From the NCBI RefSeq assembly GCF_005222755.1, contig NZ_STGD01000005.1:248001-312000 (forward strand): a stretch of DNA of 64,000 nt, read 5' to 3'. The notes beneath the pieces are model-generated. The model did not search any database. It saw only the letters and a list, made by a program, of their open reading frames with translations, and was not told the origin of the DNA. The DNA comes from Roseomonas sp. HF4. Its GTDB lineage: Bacteria > Pseudomonadota > Alphaproteobacteria > Acetobacterales > Acetobacteraceae. Each line of letters begins with the position of its first letter. Position 1 is the stretch's first letter. Made by a program: the position numbers and the translations under genes. This document shows, piece by piece, positions 1-11,137 of this stretch.

Positions 1-734
1 GGCCCGAGGTGCTTCGCCACCGCCCGCGGCCCGCGCACGGATTTCCCGAGATCCCCCTCCCCCCGGTACTTCCCCGTCAGGAAGCCCGAGGCCAGGGAGG
101 AATAGGTGATCACCCCGACCTCCTCCGCCCGGCAGAGCGGCAGGAGGTCCGCCTCGATGCCGCGGTCCATCAGGTTGTAGACCGGCTGCAGGCTCTCGAA
201 GCGCGGCAGGCCCTCGGCCGCGCTCAGGTCGAGCGCCGCCTTCAGCCGCGCCGCCGAATAGTTCGACGCGCCGATCGCGCGGACCTTCCCGGCCTCGACC
301 AGCCGGCCGAAGGCGCCGAGCGTCTCCTCCAGCGGCACCGTCTCGTCGTCCTTGTGCGCCTGGTACAGATCGATCCGCTCGATCCCAAGGCGCGTGAGCG
401 AGGCCTCGACGGCGGTCGCGATCCAGGCGGCCGAGAGGCCCTTGCCCTTCCCCGGCATCTCCATGCCGCACTTGGTCAGGATCAGCACCCGATCCCGCAC
501 GGCGGGGCGGGACTTCAGCCAGGCGCCGATGATCGTCTCCGATTCGCCGCCGGAATGCCCTGGCGCCCAGGTCGAATAGACATCCGCCGTGTCGATCGCG
601 ACCAGCCCCTGGTCGAGGCACGAATCGAGCAGCCGGAACGACATGGCGCGGTCCGCCGTCCAGCCGAAGACGTTGCCGCCGAAGACGATGGGCGGGATCT
701 CGAGCCCCGACCGGCCGAGCGCGCGCATCTGCAT
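1..734 (-). CDS. Aldo/keto reductase, 3' part outside window
   Basis: NAD(P)H-dependent oxidoreductase of the aldo/keto reductase superfamily, of the type often annotated as a general stress or sugar-aldehyde reductase; the substrate cannot be told from sequence. About 244 residues are visible and the C-terminus runs off the left edge. The start at 734 gives MQMRALGRSGLEIP, with an AGGAGG-type ribosome site about 7 nt upstream; a second ATG lies at 728. The barrel hallmarks are present: AIDTADVYS (catalytic Asp and Tyr near residues 50-55), ILTKCG (catalytic Lys), and YQAHKDD (catalytic His). It is divergent from the RNase D gene, with a 112-nt gap between the starts. The missing C-terminus would carry the cofactor phosphate-binding loop, so NADPH preference cannot be judged. 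Confidence 0.88.
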   Translation of the reverse strand, partial: MQMRALGRSGLEIPPIVFGGNVFGWTADRAMSFRLLDSCLDQGLVAIDTADVYSTWAPGHSGGESETIIGAWLKSRPAVRDRVLILTKCGMEMPGKGKGLSAAWIATAVEASLTRLGIERIDLYQAHKDDETVPLEETLGAFGRLVEAGKVRAIGASNYSAARLKAALDLSAAEGLPRFESLQPVYNLMDRGIEADLLPLCRAEEVGVITYSSLASGFLTGKYRGEGDLGKSVRGPRAVAKHLG

Positions 735-846
735 GCCGAACACCTCCTGGTTTCCGGCCGAGGATGCGCCCCGGGCCGGCGCGCGGCCAGCCCCGCGGCG
801 TTCTTTGCCTTTCCCTCCCCCGGCACGGGGTCTAATACCGCGGGCG

Positions 847-2037
847 ATGAGCCGTCGCCCGCCTGCCGCCGCCACCGAACCCACCCCCGTCCTGATCACC
901 GAGACCGAGGCCCTGGCCGCGCTCTGCGCCCGGCTCAGGACCGAGCCCTTCGTGACCATCGACACCGAATTCATGCGGGAACGCACCTACTGGCCGGAAC
1001 TCTGCCTCGTGCAACTGGCCGGGGAGGAGGACGTCGCCCTGGTGGATTCCATGGCGCCGGGGCTCGACCTCGCGCCGCTTGGCGAATTGCTGGCCGACCC
1101 CGGGGTGGTGAAGGTGTTCCACGCCGCCCGGCAGGACGTGGAGATCTTCCTCCTGAAGTTCGGCGCGGTTCCGACCCCGCTGTTCGACACGCAGGTGGCG
1201 GCCATGGTCGCGGGCTATGGCGACCAGGTCTCCTACGACGGGCTCTGCCGCTCGCTGGCCGGGACGCAGATCGACAAGGCGCACCGCTTCAGCGACTGGT
1301 CGGCGCGCCCGCTCTCGGCGGCGCAGCTGGCCTATGCGGCGGCGGACGTGACGCATCTGCGGCGCATCTACGTGGCGCTCGACACCAGGCTGTGCCGCGA
1401 GGGGCGCATCGGCTGGGTGGCCGAGGAGATGGGCGTGCTGGCCGACCCCGCGACCTATCGCCAGGACCCCGAGAGCGCGTGGGAGCGGCTCCGCCCGCGC
1501 ACCGGCAACCGCCGCTTCCTTGGCGTGCTGCGCAGCATCGCCGCGTGGCGGGAGAGGGAAGCGCAGCGCATCAACATCCCGCGCCAGCGCCTGGTGAAGG
1601 ACGAGACGCTGCTCGAGATCGCGGCGACGACGCCCGAGACGGCGGCCGACCTCGCGCGCGCGCGCGGCATCTCGGAAGGCTTCGCCAAGGGGCGCTCGGG
1701 CACCGGGCTGCTCGCCGCCGTCAAGGCCGGCAAGGACCTTCCCGACGATGCTCTGCCCGAGGCGCCGAAGGACCGCGTGGGCCCGCCTGCCTCCCCGGCC
1801 CTGGTCGCGCTGCTCAAGGTGCTGCTGGCGGCGAAGAGCGAGGAACACCACGTGGCCCCCCGGCTGCTCGCGAGCAGCGAGGACCTCGACCGCCTCGCCG
1901 CCGGGGACGGGGAGGAGGTCCCTGCCGTGCACGGCTGGCGCCGCACCGTGTTCGGGGAGGCGGCGCTGGACCTGAAGGCGGGACGGCTGGCGCTCGGCGT
2001 GGACGGGCGCAAGGTGAAGCTGATCCCGGCGGGGTGA
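847..2037 (+). CDS. rnd: Ribonuclease D
   Basis: 3'-to-5' exoribonuclease of the DEDD family that trims tRNA and other small RNA 3' ends. The 396-residue protein matches the family length. The exonuclease domain fills roughly residues 15-185: IDTEFMRE supplies Asp39 and Glu41, the FHAARQD segment supplies the second acidic motif (Asp97), and YAAADVTHL supplies Tyr163 and Asp167 of ExoIII. An HRDC nucleic-acid-binding domain follows from about residue 205 (TGNRRFLGVLRSIAAWRE). The ATG at 847 is chosen because family similarity begins soon after it; the reading frame stays open for 86 codons upstream but that part has no family character. A 7-bp hairpin follows 13 nt after the stop. Confidence 0.95.
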   Translation: MSRRPPAAATEPTPVLITETEALAALCARLRTEPFVTIDTEFMRERTYWPELCLVQLAGEEDVALVDSMAPGLDLAPLGELLADPGVVKVFHAARQDVEIFLLKFGAVPTPLFDTQVAAMVAGYGDQVSYDGLCRSLAGTQIDKAHRFSDWSARPLSAAQLAYAAADVTHLRRIYVALDTRLCREGRIGWVAEEMGVLADPATYRQDPESAWERLRPRTGNRRFLGVLRSIAAWREREAQRINIPRQRLVKDETLLEIAATTPETAADLARARGISEGFAKGRSGTGLLAAVKAGKDLPDDALPEAPKDRVGPPASPALVALLKVLLAAKSEEHHVAPRLLASSEDLDRLAAGDGEEVPAVHGWRRTVFGEAALDLKAGRLALGVDGRKVKLIPAG

Positions 2038-2050
2038 GCGGCGCCGCGGC

Positions 2051-2067
2051 GAGGGGCCTTGCCCCTC
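2051..2067 (+). terminator. Hairpin after rnd
   Basis: GAGGGGC and GCCCCTC form a perfect 7-bp stem around a 3-nt loop starting 13 nt after the RNase D stop. There is no U-tract, so it may act as a weak terminator or as an mRNA 3'-end stabiliser. A second hairpin at 2078-2110 (ATGCC/GGCAT outer stem, GGTCGAA/TTCGACC inner stem, 3-nt loop) follows directly. Confidence 0.5.
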
Positions 2068-2128
2068 TCCGGACCTCATGCCGACGGTCGAATGCTTCGA
2101 CCGCTGGCATTTGCTTTTTCATGCCCTC

Positions 2129-2374
2129 AGACGCCGGGCGGACCCCTCCGGGTTCCTTGGCTTTCGCCGGACGACCGGCGGGCCGCATTCGCGGCCTCGG
2201 CACGAGCCGAAGCCTCGTGCCGTTCGCATGAGCCCACTCAAAGGCCAAAGGGCCTTTGGAAACCGATACTTGATACCAAGCGCACGAAGGTCCGACTTGA
2301 GGCCCGAAGGGCCGAGGCCGCGGATGCGGCCCGCCCGGCGCCTGAGGCGCACGAAGGTGAAACCTTCGTGCGCC
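2129..2374. repeat. Dispersed hairpin-rich repeat, two inverted copies (locus 1)
   Basis: The 418-nt gap between the convergent RNase D and ABC-F genes is filled by a repeat element. The copy at about 2280-2374 ends in a very strong hairpin: a 13-bp perfect stem at 2346-2358 and 2362-2374 around a GAA triloop. Read on the minus strand, it aligns with 16341-16440. A partial copy in the opposite orientation lies at about 2129-2215 and shares the CTCAGRCGCCGGGCGG and GCGGGCCGCATTCGCGGC blocks. AAAGGCC/GGCCTTT between the two copies adds another stem. There is no open reading frame with coding character. The layout resembles REP/BIME-type elements. Confidence 0.75.
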
Positions 2375-2457
2375 AAGAATGAGTTCTGGGTTCCAAGGGC
2401 CTGAAGCGCTTGGCGGGTGGGGGTACGGGGGAGGGCAGAGCCCTCCTCCGCCGCGCC

Positions 2458-4323
<1,866 letters not shown>

Positions 4324-4441
4324 GGAAGGGGTCTTCTAGCCGGGTGCCGTGGCGCTGTCAGTCATCGGCCGGGGCTTGCGCGCGGGCCGCATCCCGCCTA
4401 TCCGCCCGCCCGACACCAGGACCACCAAGGACAAAGCCGCC

Positions 4442-4864
4442 ATGGCCATCGAGCGCACCTTCTCCATCATCAAGCCCGACGCCACCCGGCGGAACCTGAC
4501 GGGCGCCATCAACGCGATCTTCGAGAAGAACGGGCTGCGCATCATCGCCCAGAAGCGCATCTGGATGAGCCGCGCGCAGGCCAAGAAGTTCTACGAGGTG
4601 CACGCCGCCCGCCCGTTCTACAACGACCTCGTGGACTTCATGGTCTCCGGCCCCGTCGTGGTGCAGGTGCTGGAAGGCGAGGGCGCGGTCGCGAAGAACC
4701 GCGAACTGATGGGCGCGACCAACCCCGCCAATGCGGCCGAGGGCACCATCCGCAAGCTGTTCGCCGAGAGCATCGAGGCCAATTCCGTGCACGGCTCCGA
4801 CAGCCCGGAGAACGCCGCCGCCGAGATCGCTTATTTCTTCGCGGGCTGCGAACTGGTCGGCTGA
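4442..4864 (+). CDS. ndk: Nucleoside diphosphate kinase
   Basis: Cytoplasmic enzyme that balances nucleoside triphosphate pools by moving the gamma-phosphate from ATP to other NDPs through a phosphohistidine. The 140-residue length is standard. The start is the ATG of [14 protein letters not shown]. The active-site histidine is His117 in the NSVHGSD signature, and the nucleotide-binding [11 protein letters not shown] segment (94-104) is intact. An AAGGA ribosome-binding sequence lies about 10 nt upstream. It is transcribed alone and divergently from the ABC-F gene. Confidence 0.97.
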   Translation: MAIERTFSIIKPDATRRNLTGAINAIFEKNGLRIIAQKRIWMSRAQAKKFYEVHAARPFYNDLVDFMVSGPVVVQVLEGEGAVAKNRELMGATNPANAAEGTIRKLFAESIEANSVHGSDSPENAAAEIAYFFAGCELVG

Positions 4865-5050
4865 CGCCGGCGCTCCGTCCCGGCGGGCACGCACGCCTGC
4901 GTGCCTGCTCCGGGCCGCGACCGGGGCGCCCAGGCGACGCGCCCCAAGGCCAGCCGGCCTGGGCCCCGCAGGGCGGCGCATCCCGCGGCCCGCACACGCC
5001 GCGTTAACCCATCCCGGTGACTGATGGCCCCTCGGATGAGGGAGCCGGTG

Positions 5051-5863
5051 ATGGACGGCATGACGACACGCGCCGCGGAGGCGCCCGCGGCGCCGGCCGA
5101 TCCGGCGGCGCATCTCGCGGCGGCGCTGGCGGCCGGCGGCACCGGCCTCAGGCTCGACCTGCAGCCGATCTGCGCCGCCACGAGCCTCGCGCCCGTCGGC
5201 TACGAGGCGCTGCTGCGTTGGGACCATCCCGAACTCGGCCCGGTGCCGCCGATCGAGGCCTTCTCCATCGCCGAGGCCTCCGGGCAGCTGCTGGCGCTGG
5301 AAGCCTGGGCGCTCGTGCAGGCCTTCCGGCTGCGCGCAGCCTGGCCGGCCGGCGGGCCCTTTCTGGCGGTCAACGTCTCGGCGGCCGGCATGCAGGGCGG
5401 CCATGCCGCGGCGATGGTGCGAGCCGCGCTGGAGGCGACCGGCGCCAACCCGCGCGGGATCGTGCTGGAACTGCCTGAGGCGGCGGTAGCGCAGGACATC
5501 GGCGCCGCCCGGGACCTCGCGGCGCAGCTGCGCGGCCTGCGCGCGGCCGTGGCGCTCGACGATTTCGGCGGGCTCCACGGGGCGGCGCGGCTGCTGCGCG
5601 ACATCCCCTTCGCCATGGTCAAGCTGGACGCCGCGCTGACCGACGGCATGGACGGCGAAGGCCCGGCCGCATCACGCACCCGCGCCCTGACGGCCGCGGT
5701 GGTCGACCTCGTCCACGCCATGGGCGCGACCGTCACCGCCGAGGCGGTCGAGACCGCCGCGCAGATGCGGGCGCTGCGCGATGCCGGCTGCGACGCGCTG
5801 CAAGGCTGGCTGCTCGGCCGCCCCGAAGCCGCCGGGACCCGCGCTCAGCCCCAGAGGACGTAG
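5051..5863 (+). CDS. Stand-alone EAL-domain protein (divergent)
   Basis: A 270-residue protein made almost entirely of an EAL domain, the fold that hydrolyses cyclic-di-GMP to pGpG; there is no GGDEF, PAS or membrane part. The signature reads YEALLRW, and the metal-site LDDFG motif is kept. Other positions drift: VNVSAAG in place of the usual VNLS, ELPEAA for ELTES, FGGLHG for FGTGYS, and EAVET for EGVET. It may be active or may only bind c-di-GMP. The start at 5051 is preferred because GAGGGAG lies 6 nt upstream; ATGs at 5024 and 5036 are alternatives. Its 3' end overlaps the convergent oxidase subunit gene by 19 nt. Confidence 0.85.
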   Translation: MDGMTTRAAEAPAAPADPAAHLAAALAAGGTGLRLDLQPICAATSLAPVGYEALLRWDHPELGPVPPIEAFSIAEASGQLLALEAWALVQAFRLRAAWPAGGPFLAVNVSAAGMQGGHAAAMVRAALEATGANPRGIVLELPEAAVAQDIGAARDLAAQLRGLRAAVALDDFGGLHGAARLLRDIPFAMVKLDAALTDGMDGEGPAASRTRALTAAVVDLVHAMGATVTAEAVETAAQMRALRDAGCDALQGWLLGRPEAAGTRAQPQRT

Positions 5864-6000
5864 ATCAACACCAGCGAGATGGCGATCAGCGCCGTCGACC
5901 AGGTCACGAGGCGGGTGAAGCCCTCCCACAGCCGGGAACGCTCGGCCATGATGTCCGCGGCCTTCACTTCCACGAATTCGTAGGATTGCTGTTCCGCCAC
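5845..6000 (-). CDS. aa3-type cytochrome c oxidase subunit IV
   Basis: A 51-residue protein with one C-terminal transmembrane helix (about residues 30-50, ending LISLVLIYVLWG-like) after a short acidic N-terminus containing EFVEVKAADIMAERSRLWEGF-type charge spacing, here read in parts: YEFVEVKAADI, then RLWEGFTRLVTW. This pattern is typical of bacterial aa3-type oxidase subunit IV, the small one-helix subunit of the alphaproteobacterial terminal oxidase. The start is GTG at 6000. It is far from any other cox gene in the window, as is common for this subunit. It precedes purN on the same strand in reverse order (purN ends at 6029, 28 nt upstream), so it may be read from the purMN transcript. 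Confidence 0.85.
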   Translation of the reverse strand: MAEQQSYEFVEVKAADIMAERSRLWEGFTRLVTWSTALIAISLVLIYVLWG

Positions 6001-6028
6001 GATAGGTCCCCAACCAGGCTGCCGTCGG

Positions 6029-6706
6029 TCAGCGTTTAGGTAGTGCGGGCACGGAGGGCAAGGGGTTGGCGAGCGCGCCCGCGGCCGGCGCTACGCCGGC
6101 GACCACCGCGCGCCCGCCCGCGAGGCTCACGCGCCCGGCCGCGAGCCAGGCGAGGGCGGCCGGGTAGATGCGGTGCTCCTCGGCCAGCACGCGGGCGGCC
6201 AGCACCGCTTCCGTGTCGTCCGGCAGCACCGGCACCGCGGCCTGGGCAATGATCGGCCCCTCGTCCACCCCCGCGCTGACCAGGTGCACGGTGCAGCCAT
6301 GCAGCAGTACGCCGGCGGCGAGCGCGCGCGCATGCGTGTCGAGCCCCGGGAAGGCCGGCAGCAGGGACGGGTGGATGTTGACCAGCCGCCCCTCCCAGCG
6401 CGCGACGAAGCCCTCGGTCAGCAAGCGCATGAAGCCGGCCAGCGCGATCGTCTCGATTCCGTGGCGGGCGAACTCGGCCTCCATCGCGGCCTCGAAGCCG
6501 GCGCGGTCGCGCGGGAAGGCGCGGCTTTCGACGACAGCCGTCGGCACGCCGCGCGCGGCCGCATGGGCCAGCCCCGCCGCATCGGCGCGGTTCGACAGCA
6601 CCAGCGCGATCGTCGCCGGATAGTCCGGGTCCTCGGCTGCGGCGAGCAGCGCCGCCATGTTGGATCCGCGCCCCGAGATCAGCGCCGCGACGCGGCGGCG
6701 GCTCAT
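6029..6706 (-). CDS. purN: Phosphoribosylglycinamide formyltransferase
   Basis: Third step of purine synthesis: transfers a formyl group from 10-formyl-THF to GAR. The 225 residues are close to the family length, with an extended Ala/Pro-rich tail. The phosphate loop SGRGSN (11-16), the LAGFMRLLT folate-site segment (89-97) and the catalytic Asn110, His112 (NIHPSLLP) and Asp148 (VDEGPII) are all visible. The start codon overlaps the purM stop in an ATGA arrangement, which implies translational coupling. Confidence 0.97.
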   Translation of the reverse strand: MSRRRVAALISGRGSNMAALLAAAEDPDYPATIALVLSNRADAAGLAHAAARGVPTAVVESRAFPRDRAGFEAAMEAEFARHGIETIALAGFMRLLTEGFVARWEGRLVNIHPSLLPAFPGLDTHARALAAGVLLHGCTVHLVSAGVDEGPIIAQAAVPVLPDDTEAVLAARVLAEEHRIYPAALAWLAAGRVSLAGGRAVVAGVAPAAGALANPLPSVPALPKR

Positions 6707-7779
6707 CCCGGCCAGCCGGGCGACAGGCCGTCGATGCGCACCGCGGCGGCGCCGGGCGCGGCCTCGACACGGCCGATGCGCCGGACCGTCTCGCCCTGCG
6801 CGGCCAGCAGCGCGGCGGCGGCCTCGGCCTGCGCGGCGCCGACCACCACGGCCATGCCGATGCCGCAGTTGAAGACGCGAAGCATCTCCTCGGGCGCGAC
6901 CTCCCCCACCCGGGCAAGCCAGGCGAAGACCGGCGGCGGTGTCCAGGCCGTCGCATCGAGCACGGCCAGCGTGCCTTCGGGCAGCACGCGCGGCAGGTTG
7001 CCGGGCAGCCCGCCGCCGGTGATGTGCGCCGCGGCCTTGACCAGCCCGGCGCGATGCAGCGCGAGCACGGACTTCACGTAGATCCGGGTCGGCTCCAGCA
7101 GCGCCTCGCCCAGCGTCCGGCCCGGCGCGAAGGGCGCGGGGTCAGCGAGGCCGGCCCCGCCGCGGTCCAGGATGCGCCGCACCAGCGAGAAGCCGTTGGA
7201 ATGGACGCCCGACGCCATCAGCCCGAGCACCACGTCGCCCGGCGCCACGTCGCCCTTCGGCAGCAGCGCGCCGCGCTCGGCCGCGCCCACCGAGAAGCCC
7301 GCGAGGTCGTAGTCGCCCTTCGCGTACATGCCCGGCATCTCGGCCGTCTCGCCGCCGACCAGCGCGCAGCCGGCAATGCGGCAGCCCTCGGCGATGCCGG
7401 CGACGACGTCGCGCGCGGCCGCGACCTCGAGCTTCCCGGTCGCGAAGTAGTCGAGGAAGAACAGCGGCTCCGCGCCCTGCACGACCAGGTCGTTGACGCA
7501 CATGGCGACCAGGTCGATGCCGACGCCGCCATGGATGCCGGCATCGATCGCGACGCGGAGCTTGGTGCCGACGCCGTCGGTCGAGGACACCAGCACGGGA
7601 TCGACGAACCCCGCCGCCTTCAGGTCGAACAGCGCGCCGAAGCCGCCGAGCCCGCCCATGGTGCCCGGCCGGTCGGTCGAGCGGGCCAGCGGCTTGATGG
7701 CGTCCACCAGCGCGTCGCCGGCCTCGATGTCCACCCCGGCGGCCCGGTAGGTCAGGGGGGATGACGGGGAACTGGTCAG
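6703..7779 (-). CDS. purM: Phosphoribosylformylglycinamidine cyclo-ligase (AIR synthetase), probable CTG start
   Basis: Fifth step of purine synthesis: ATP-dependent ring closure of FGAM to AIR. The conserved N-terminus ([17 protein letters not shown]), the [10 protein letters not shown] phosphate-binding segment, [18 protein letters not shown] and [11 protein letters not shown] are intact. No ATG, GTG or TTG in frame lies just before the conserved start. A CTG at 7779 has a perfect GGAGG 5 nt upstream and gives a normal 358-residue protein, so it is taken as the start. The only other upstream option is a GTG at 7914, which would add 45 residues with no family character and overlap the divergent DUF2066 gene. 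purN follows with a 4-nt overlap. Confidence 0.9.
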   Translation of the reverse strand: MTSSPSSPLTYRAAGVDIEAGDALVDAIKPLARSTDRPGTMGGLGGFGALFDLKAAGFVDPVLVSSTDGVGTKLRVAIDAGIHGGVGIDLVAMCVNDLVVQGAEPLFFLDYFATGKLEVAAARDVVAGIAEGCRIAGCALVGGETAEMPGMYAKGDYDLAGFSVGAAERGALLPKGDVAPGDVVLGLMASGVHSNGFSLVRRILDRGGAGLADPAPFAPGRTLGEALLEPTRIYVKSVLALHRAGLVKAAAHITGGGLPGNLPRVLPEGTLAVLDATAWTPPPVFAWLARVGEVAPEEMLRVFNCGIGMAVVVGAAQAEAAAALLAAQGETVRRIGRVEAAPGAAAVRIDGLSPGWPG

Positions 7780-7903
7780 GGCGGCCTCCGATCGGGTATT
7801 CGCTGGATCAGGCAGCGCGGCGTGGCGCCGCGCGGGGTTCGTTCGGCGCGGCGGTTCGTCGCGCGGGGCCGGCTCCCGAAGCCGGCACGGGATGGGGAAT
7901 GCA

Positions 7904-8626
7904 ATGCCGCTCACGGTGCGAACGGCGCGGACGCGCGGAAAGAACCATGCGGCGCGGCTCCTCGCAACCGTCCTGCTTGGGCTCGCCGTGACGATCCCGG
8001 CGGCGCGAGCGCAGGAGGAGGCTCCGGCGACCGTGTCCTATGTCCAGCGGGGCGTGCCCGCCGAGGCGACCGCCGAGAACGGCGTGATCGCGCGCGAACG
8101 GGCGCTGGCCTCCGGCCGCCGCGCGGCCTGGGACAGGATCGCCTCGGCCGCCGGCGTGTCCCGCTCCCTGACCGACGCGCAGATCGAGGCCATGGTCGCC
8201 TCCATCGTCATCGAGGAGGAACGGACCTCCCCCACCCGCTATTCCGGCCGCATCACGGTCAACTTCGTCCCGTCCCGCGTACGCGCCGTGACCGGCGGGG
8301 CCGCCGCGGCCGAGGCCGGCCAGGGCACGCCCCCAGGCGGCGAAGCGCCGTCCCGCCCGCCCCCGCCGGTCGTGCCGACCGCGACGGTCGAGGCCGTGGC
8401 GCTCTATGGCTCGCTCAACGAATGGCTCGAATTGCGCCGGCGCCTCGCCGCCTCGGCACGGCTCGAGGTGGTGGCGATCTCGACCGACCGCGCGCGGCTG
8501 CGGCTCGGCCTCAGGGGCGCGCCGGCGGTGGCGGCGGAGGAGCTGGCGCGGCAGGGCGTGAGCCTCGTGCCCGGCTCCGGGGCGCCGGGCGATGCCTGGC
8601 GCGTCGGCCTTGCCGGACGCACCTGA
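7904..8626 (+). CDS. Secreted DUF2066-family protein
   Basis: About 240 residues, exported: an N-terminal charged stretch followed by [22 protein letters not shown], a signal peptide ending in ARA. The mature part has the DUF2066 look: [34 protein letters not shown], here recognised from the repeated Ala/Arg pattern at about residues 45-80, then the [17 protein letters not shown] segment. DUF2066 proteins are of unknown function. It is usually found next to a CDP-alcohol phosphatidyltransferase, PerM and Hda in alphaproteobacteria, as here (14 nt before the next start). Start 7904 has GGGGA upstream; ATG at 7892 is possible. It is divergent from purM. Confidence 0.78.
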   Translation: MPLTVRTARTRGKNHAARLLATVLLGLAVTIPAARAQEEAPATVSYVQRGVPAEATAENGVIARERALASGRRAAWDRIASAAGVSRSLTDAQIEAMVASIVIEEERTSPTRYSGRITVNFVPSRVRAVTGGAAAAEAGQGTPPGGEAPSRPPPPVVPTATVEAVALYGSLNEWLELRRRLAASARLEVVAISTDRARLRLGLRGAPAVAAEELARQGVSLVPGSGAPGDAWRVGLAGRT

Positions 8627-8639
8627 CCAGGGCCGGCGC

Positions 8640-9218
8640 ATGGCCGGGCCCGGCCCGGCCGAGGGCGAGGCGGGGCTCTTCACCGTGCCCAACCTCATCA
8701 CGCTCGCGCGGCTCTGCGCCGTGCCGGCGGCGGTCTGGCTGATGCTGCAGCACAGGCTCGACATCGCCTTCCTGGTCTTCGTGGGCGCCGGCGTGTCGGA
8801 TGCGATCGACGGCTGGCTGGCGCGGGTGTGGAACGCGCGCTCGGCGATCGGGGCGCTGCTCGACCCGATCGCGGACAAGGCGCTGCTGGTATCCGTCTAT
8901 GTCACCCTGGCGGCAATCGGCGTGCTGCCGGACTGGCTCGCCATCCTGGTCGTGTTCCGCGACCTGCTGATCGTGGGCGGCGTCGTCTTCCTCTGGGTGC
9001 TGGGCTTCCCGACGCGCATCCGCCCGCTGTTCGTCTCGAAGGCGAATACCGTGGCGCAGATCGCCCTCGCGGCGCTGGCGCTGCTGCTGGCGGGCTTCGG
9101 CCTCGCCGCGCCGATGCTGCTCGATGCCATGATCTGGCTGGTCGTAGCCACCACGCTCGCCTCCGGCACGGCGTACGTGGTGCAGGCGGCGCGGCTCACG
9201 GCGGCTGGCGCGCCATGA
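8640..9218 (+). CDS. CDP-alcohol phosphatidyltransferase
   Basis: Integral-membrane enzyme that swaps CMP for an alcohol in phospholipid synthesis; of the PgsA (phosphatidylglycerophosphate synthase) or cardiolipin-synthase-like type. The 192 residues carry the complete CDP-alcohol motif D-x2-DG-x2-AR-x8-G-x3-D-x3-D in SDAIDGWLARVWNA followed by GALLDPIADK, and about five hydrophobic helices. The N-terminal TVPNLITLARL is typical of the family. A 16-codon longer start at 8592 is possible. The stop overlaps the next start (ATGA), so it is co-translated with the PerM gene. Confidence 0.92.
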   Translation: MAGPGPAEGEAGLFTVPNLITLARLCAVPAAVWLMLQHRLDIAFLVFVGAGVSDAIDGWLARVWNARSAIGALLDPIADKALLVSVYVTLAAIGVLPDWLAILVVFRDLLIVGGVVFLWVLGFPTRIRPLFVSKANTVAQIALAALALLLAGFGLAAPMLLDAMIWLVVATTLASGTAYVVQAARLTAAGAP

Positions 9219-10384
9219 CCGACGCGCCGTCGCGCCCGCCCGCGAAGCCCGAGGCGCGCGCCCAGCTTCAGCCCGCGCCGCGCTTCCCGGCACCGGCGGG
9301 CCCGCGCACCGCGACGCGGGCGCAGCGCACGGCGCTGCTGGCCGGGCTTGGCGGCGCGCTGTTGTTCTGCCTCTGGCTGTTCCAGGGCATCCTGACCCCC
9401 TTCGTGCTGGCCGGCGTCATCGCCTATTTCCTCGACCCGATGGCGACGCGGCTGGCGCGCATCGGCGTGCGGCGGGGCCTCGGCGCCTTCGTGCTGGTCT
9501 TCCTGCTGATGGCGCTCGGGCTCGTCGCGGTGCTGCTGCTCTATCCGCTCGTGCTCGCGCAGGTGGGCATCCTTGTGCAGCGCCTCCCGAACTACATCGC
9601 CGGCGTCGGCACCCTGCTGCGCGACGGGCTCGAACGGCTGGAGGAGGCGCTCGGCCCCGATATGGTGGACCAGCGCCTGCGGGAACTCGCGATCAACCAG
9701 GCGGCGTCCATGCTCTCCTGGCTCGGCACCGCGACGACGCGGCTGATCGGCGGCGGCTTCGCGCTGTTCCAGGTCTTCACGCTGGTGGTCGTGGTGCCGG
9801 TCGTGGCCTTCTACCTGCTGCGCGACTGGCAGGGGATGCTGGGCCGGATCGAATCCTGGCTGCCGCGCAAGAACGCCGCCGTCCTGCGTCAGCTGGCGCG
9901 CGACACCGACCGGGTGCTGTCGGCCTGGCTGCGCGGGCAGTTGCTGTGCTGCGCGGCGCTCGGCGTCTTCTATGCCATCGCGCTGCAGCTGGTGGGGCTC
10001 GAGCTCGCGCTGACGGTCGGCATGATGGCCGGCATCCTGACCTTCATCCCCTATGTCGGTTCGCTGACCGGCTTCGCGGTCGCGGTGGTGCTGGCCATGG
10101 GGCAGTTCGGCACCTGGAACGAGGTGATGTGGGTGGTCGGCATCTTTGTCGTCGGCCAGACCATCGAGGGCTACGTGATCTACCCCTACCTGCTGGGTGA
10201 CAGGGTGGAACTCCACGCGGTCTGGGTGATCTTCGCGCTGTTCGCGGGCGGCGTGGCGTTCGGCTTCCTGGGCGTGCTGCTGGCGGTGCCGATCGCGGCG
10301 GCGCTCGGCGTGGTCGCGCGCTACTGGCTGCGCCGGTATCTCGAAAGCCCGCTGTATCTCGACCCGCCGCGGACGGGGGCGTGA
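9215..10384 (+). CDS. AI-2E/PerM family membrane protein
   Basis: A 389-residue polytopic membrane protein of the PerM/AI-2E transporter superfamily (permease or Na+/H+ antiporter-like; the substrate is not known for this branch). About eight hydrophobic segments are visible, with the family features VLAGVIAYFLDPM near residue 65, a soluble amphipathic region at about 125-175, and the C-terminal TFIPYVGSLTGF and EGYVIYPYLLGDRVELH segments. A proline-rich cytoplasmic N-terminus of about 35 residues precedes helix 1. It overlaps the gene before by 4 nt (ATGA) and the gene after by 4 nt (GTGA). Confidence 0.93.
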   Translation: MTDAPSRPPAKPEARAQLQPAPRFPAPAGPRTATRAQRTALLAGLGGALLFCLWLFQGILTPFVLAGVIAYFLDPMATRLARIGVRRGLGAFVLVFLLMALGLVAVLLLYPLVLAQVGILVQRLPNYIAGVGTLLRDGLERLEEALGPDMVDQRLRELAINQAASMLSWLGTATTRLIGGGFALFQVFTLVVVVPVVAFYLLRDWQGMLGRIESWLPRKNAAVLRQLARDTDRVLSAWLRGQLLCCAALGVFYAIALQLVGLELALTVGMMAGILTFIPYVGSLTGFAVAVVLAMGQFGTWNEVMWVVGIFVVGQTIEGYVIYPYLLGDRVELHAVWVIFALFAGGVAFGFLGVLLAVPIAAALGVVARYWLRRYLESPLYLDPPRTGA

Positions 10385-11127
10385 TCGCGCGCGGGGGGCC
10401 GCGGCAGTTCGCGCTGCCGCTGGCGCTGCCGGCGTCCTGCGACCGGGCGGACCTGCTGGTCGACGAGACGAACGCCGATGCCCTCGCCTGGCTCGACCGG
10501 CCGGAGGCCTGGCCCGGCGGGCGCCTCGCGCTGTTCGGGCCGGAAGGGGTGGGCAAGACGCACATGGCGCGTGCCTTCGCCGCCGAGCGGGGCTGGCGAT
10601 GGCTGGACGGCCCGGCGCTGCGCGGCCTGGTGCCGCCGTCGCCGGGCGGCACCGTGCTGGACGACGCCGATGCCGTGGCGGAGGACGCGGCGCTGCTGCA
10701 CCTCATCAACCTTTGCGCCGAGCGGCAAGAGGGCCTGCTGCTGGTGGGGCGGGAGGCGCCCGCGCGCTGGCCGGTGCGCCTGGCGGACCTGGCCAGCCGG
10801 CTGCGTGCGACCAGCGCCGTCGGCGTCGGCCCACCGGGCGAGGACCTTCTGGCCGCGCTGCTGGCCAAGCTGTTCGCCGACCGGCAACTGCGTGTCGGCC
10901 CGGAAGTGCAGGGCTGGCTGCTCGCGCGCCTGCCGCGCGAAGCCGCGGCGCTGGCCGAGGCGGTGGCACGGCTCGACCGCGCGGCGCTGGGCGCGGGCGG
11001 GCCGGTCACGCGGGCGCTGGCGCGCGCCGCGCTGGCAGGCTGGGATGGCTTCGGCGCCGCGGCCGAGGATGACGCTTCCGCGACAGGGCGAGAGGCGGCC
11101 TCGCCCGCCACGCCGGCCCTGCTGTAG
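10381..11127 (+). CDS. hdaA: HdaA-like regulatory inactivator of DnaA
   Basis: A 248-residue AAA+ protein resembling DnaA domain III without its DNA-binding domain. In alphaproteobacteria such proteins work with the beta clamp to promote ATP hydrolysis by DnaA after initiation. Visible motifs are the N-terminal [10 protein letters not shown] segment, which matches the clamp-binding QF/L-LPL type, Walker [10 protein letters not shown] (about 54-62) and a Walker B-like VLDDADAV (about 94-101). The start is GTG at 10381, overlapping the PerM stop as GTGA. The same order (PerM, Hda, polyphosphate kinase) is common in Rhodospirillales. Confidence 0.88.
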   Translation: MIARGGPRQFALPLALPASCDRADLLVDETNADALAWLDRPEAWPGGRLALFGPEGVGKTHMARAFAAERGWRWLDGPALRGLVPPSPGGTVLDDADAVAEDAALLHLINLCAERQEGLLLVGREAPARWPVRLADLASRLRATSAVGVGPPGEDLLAALLAKLFADRQLRVGPEVQGWLLARLPREAAALAEAVARLDRAALGAGGPVTRALARAALAGWDGFGAAAEDDASATGREAASPATPALL

Positions 11128-11137
11128 ACTTCACCGC

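Noticed and set aside
9..2231. 740-codon plus-strand frame across the aldo/keto reductase and RNase D
   Set aside because: It is an antisense and out-of-frame shadow of GC-rich genes; its product is Arg/Gly/Pro-rich with no family features.
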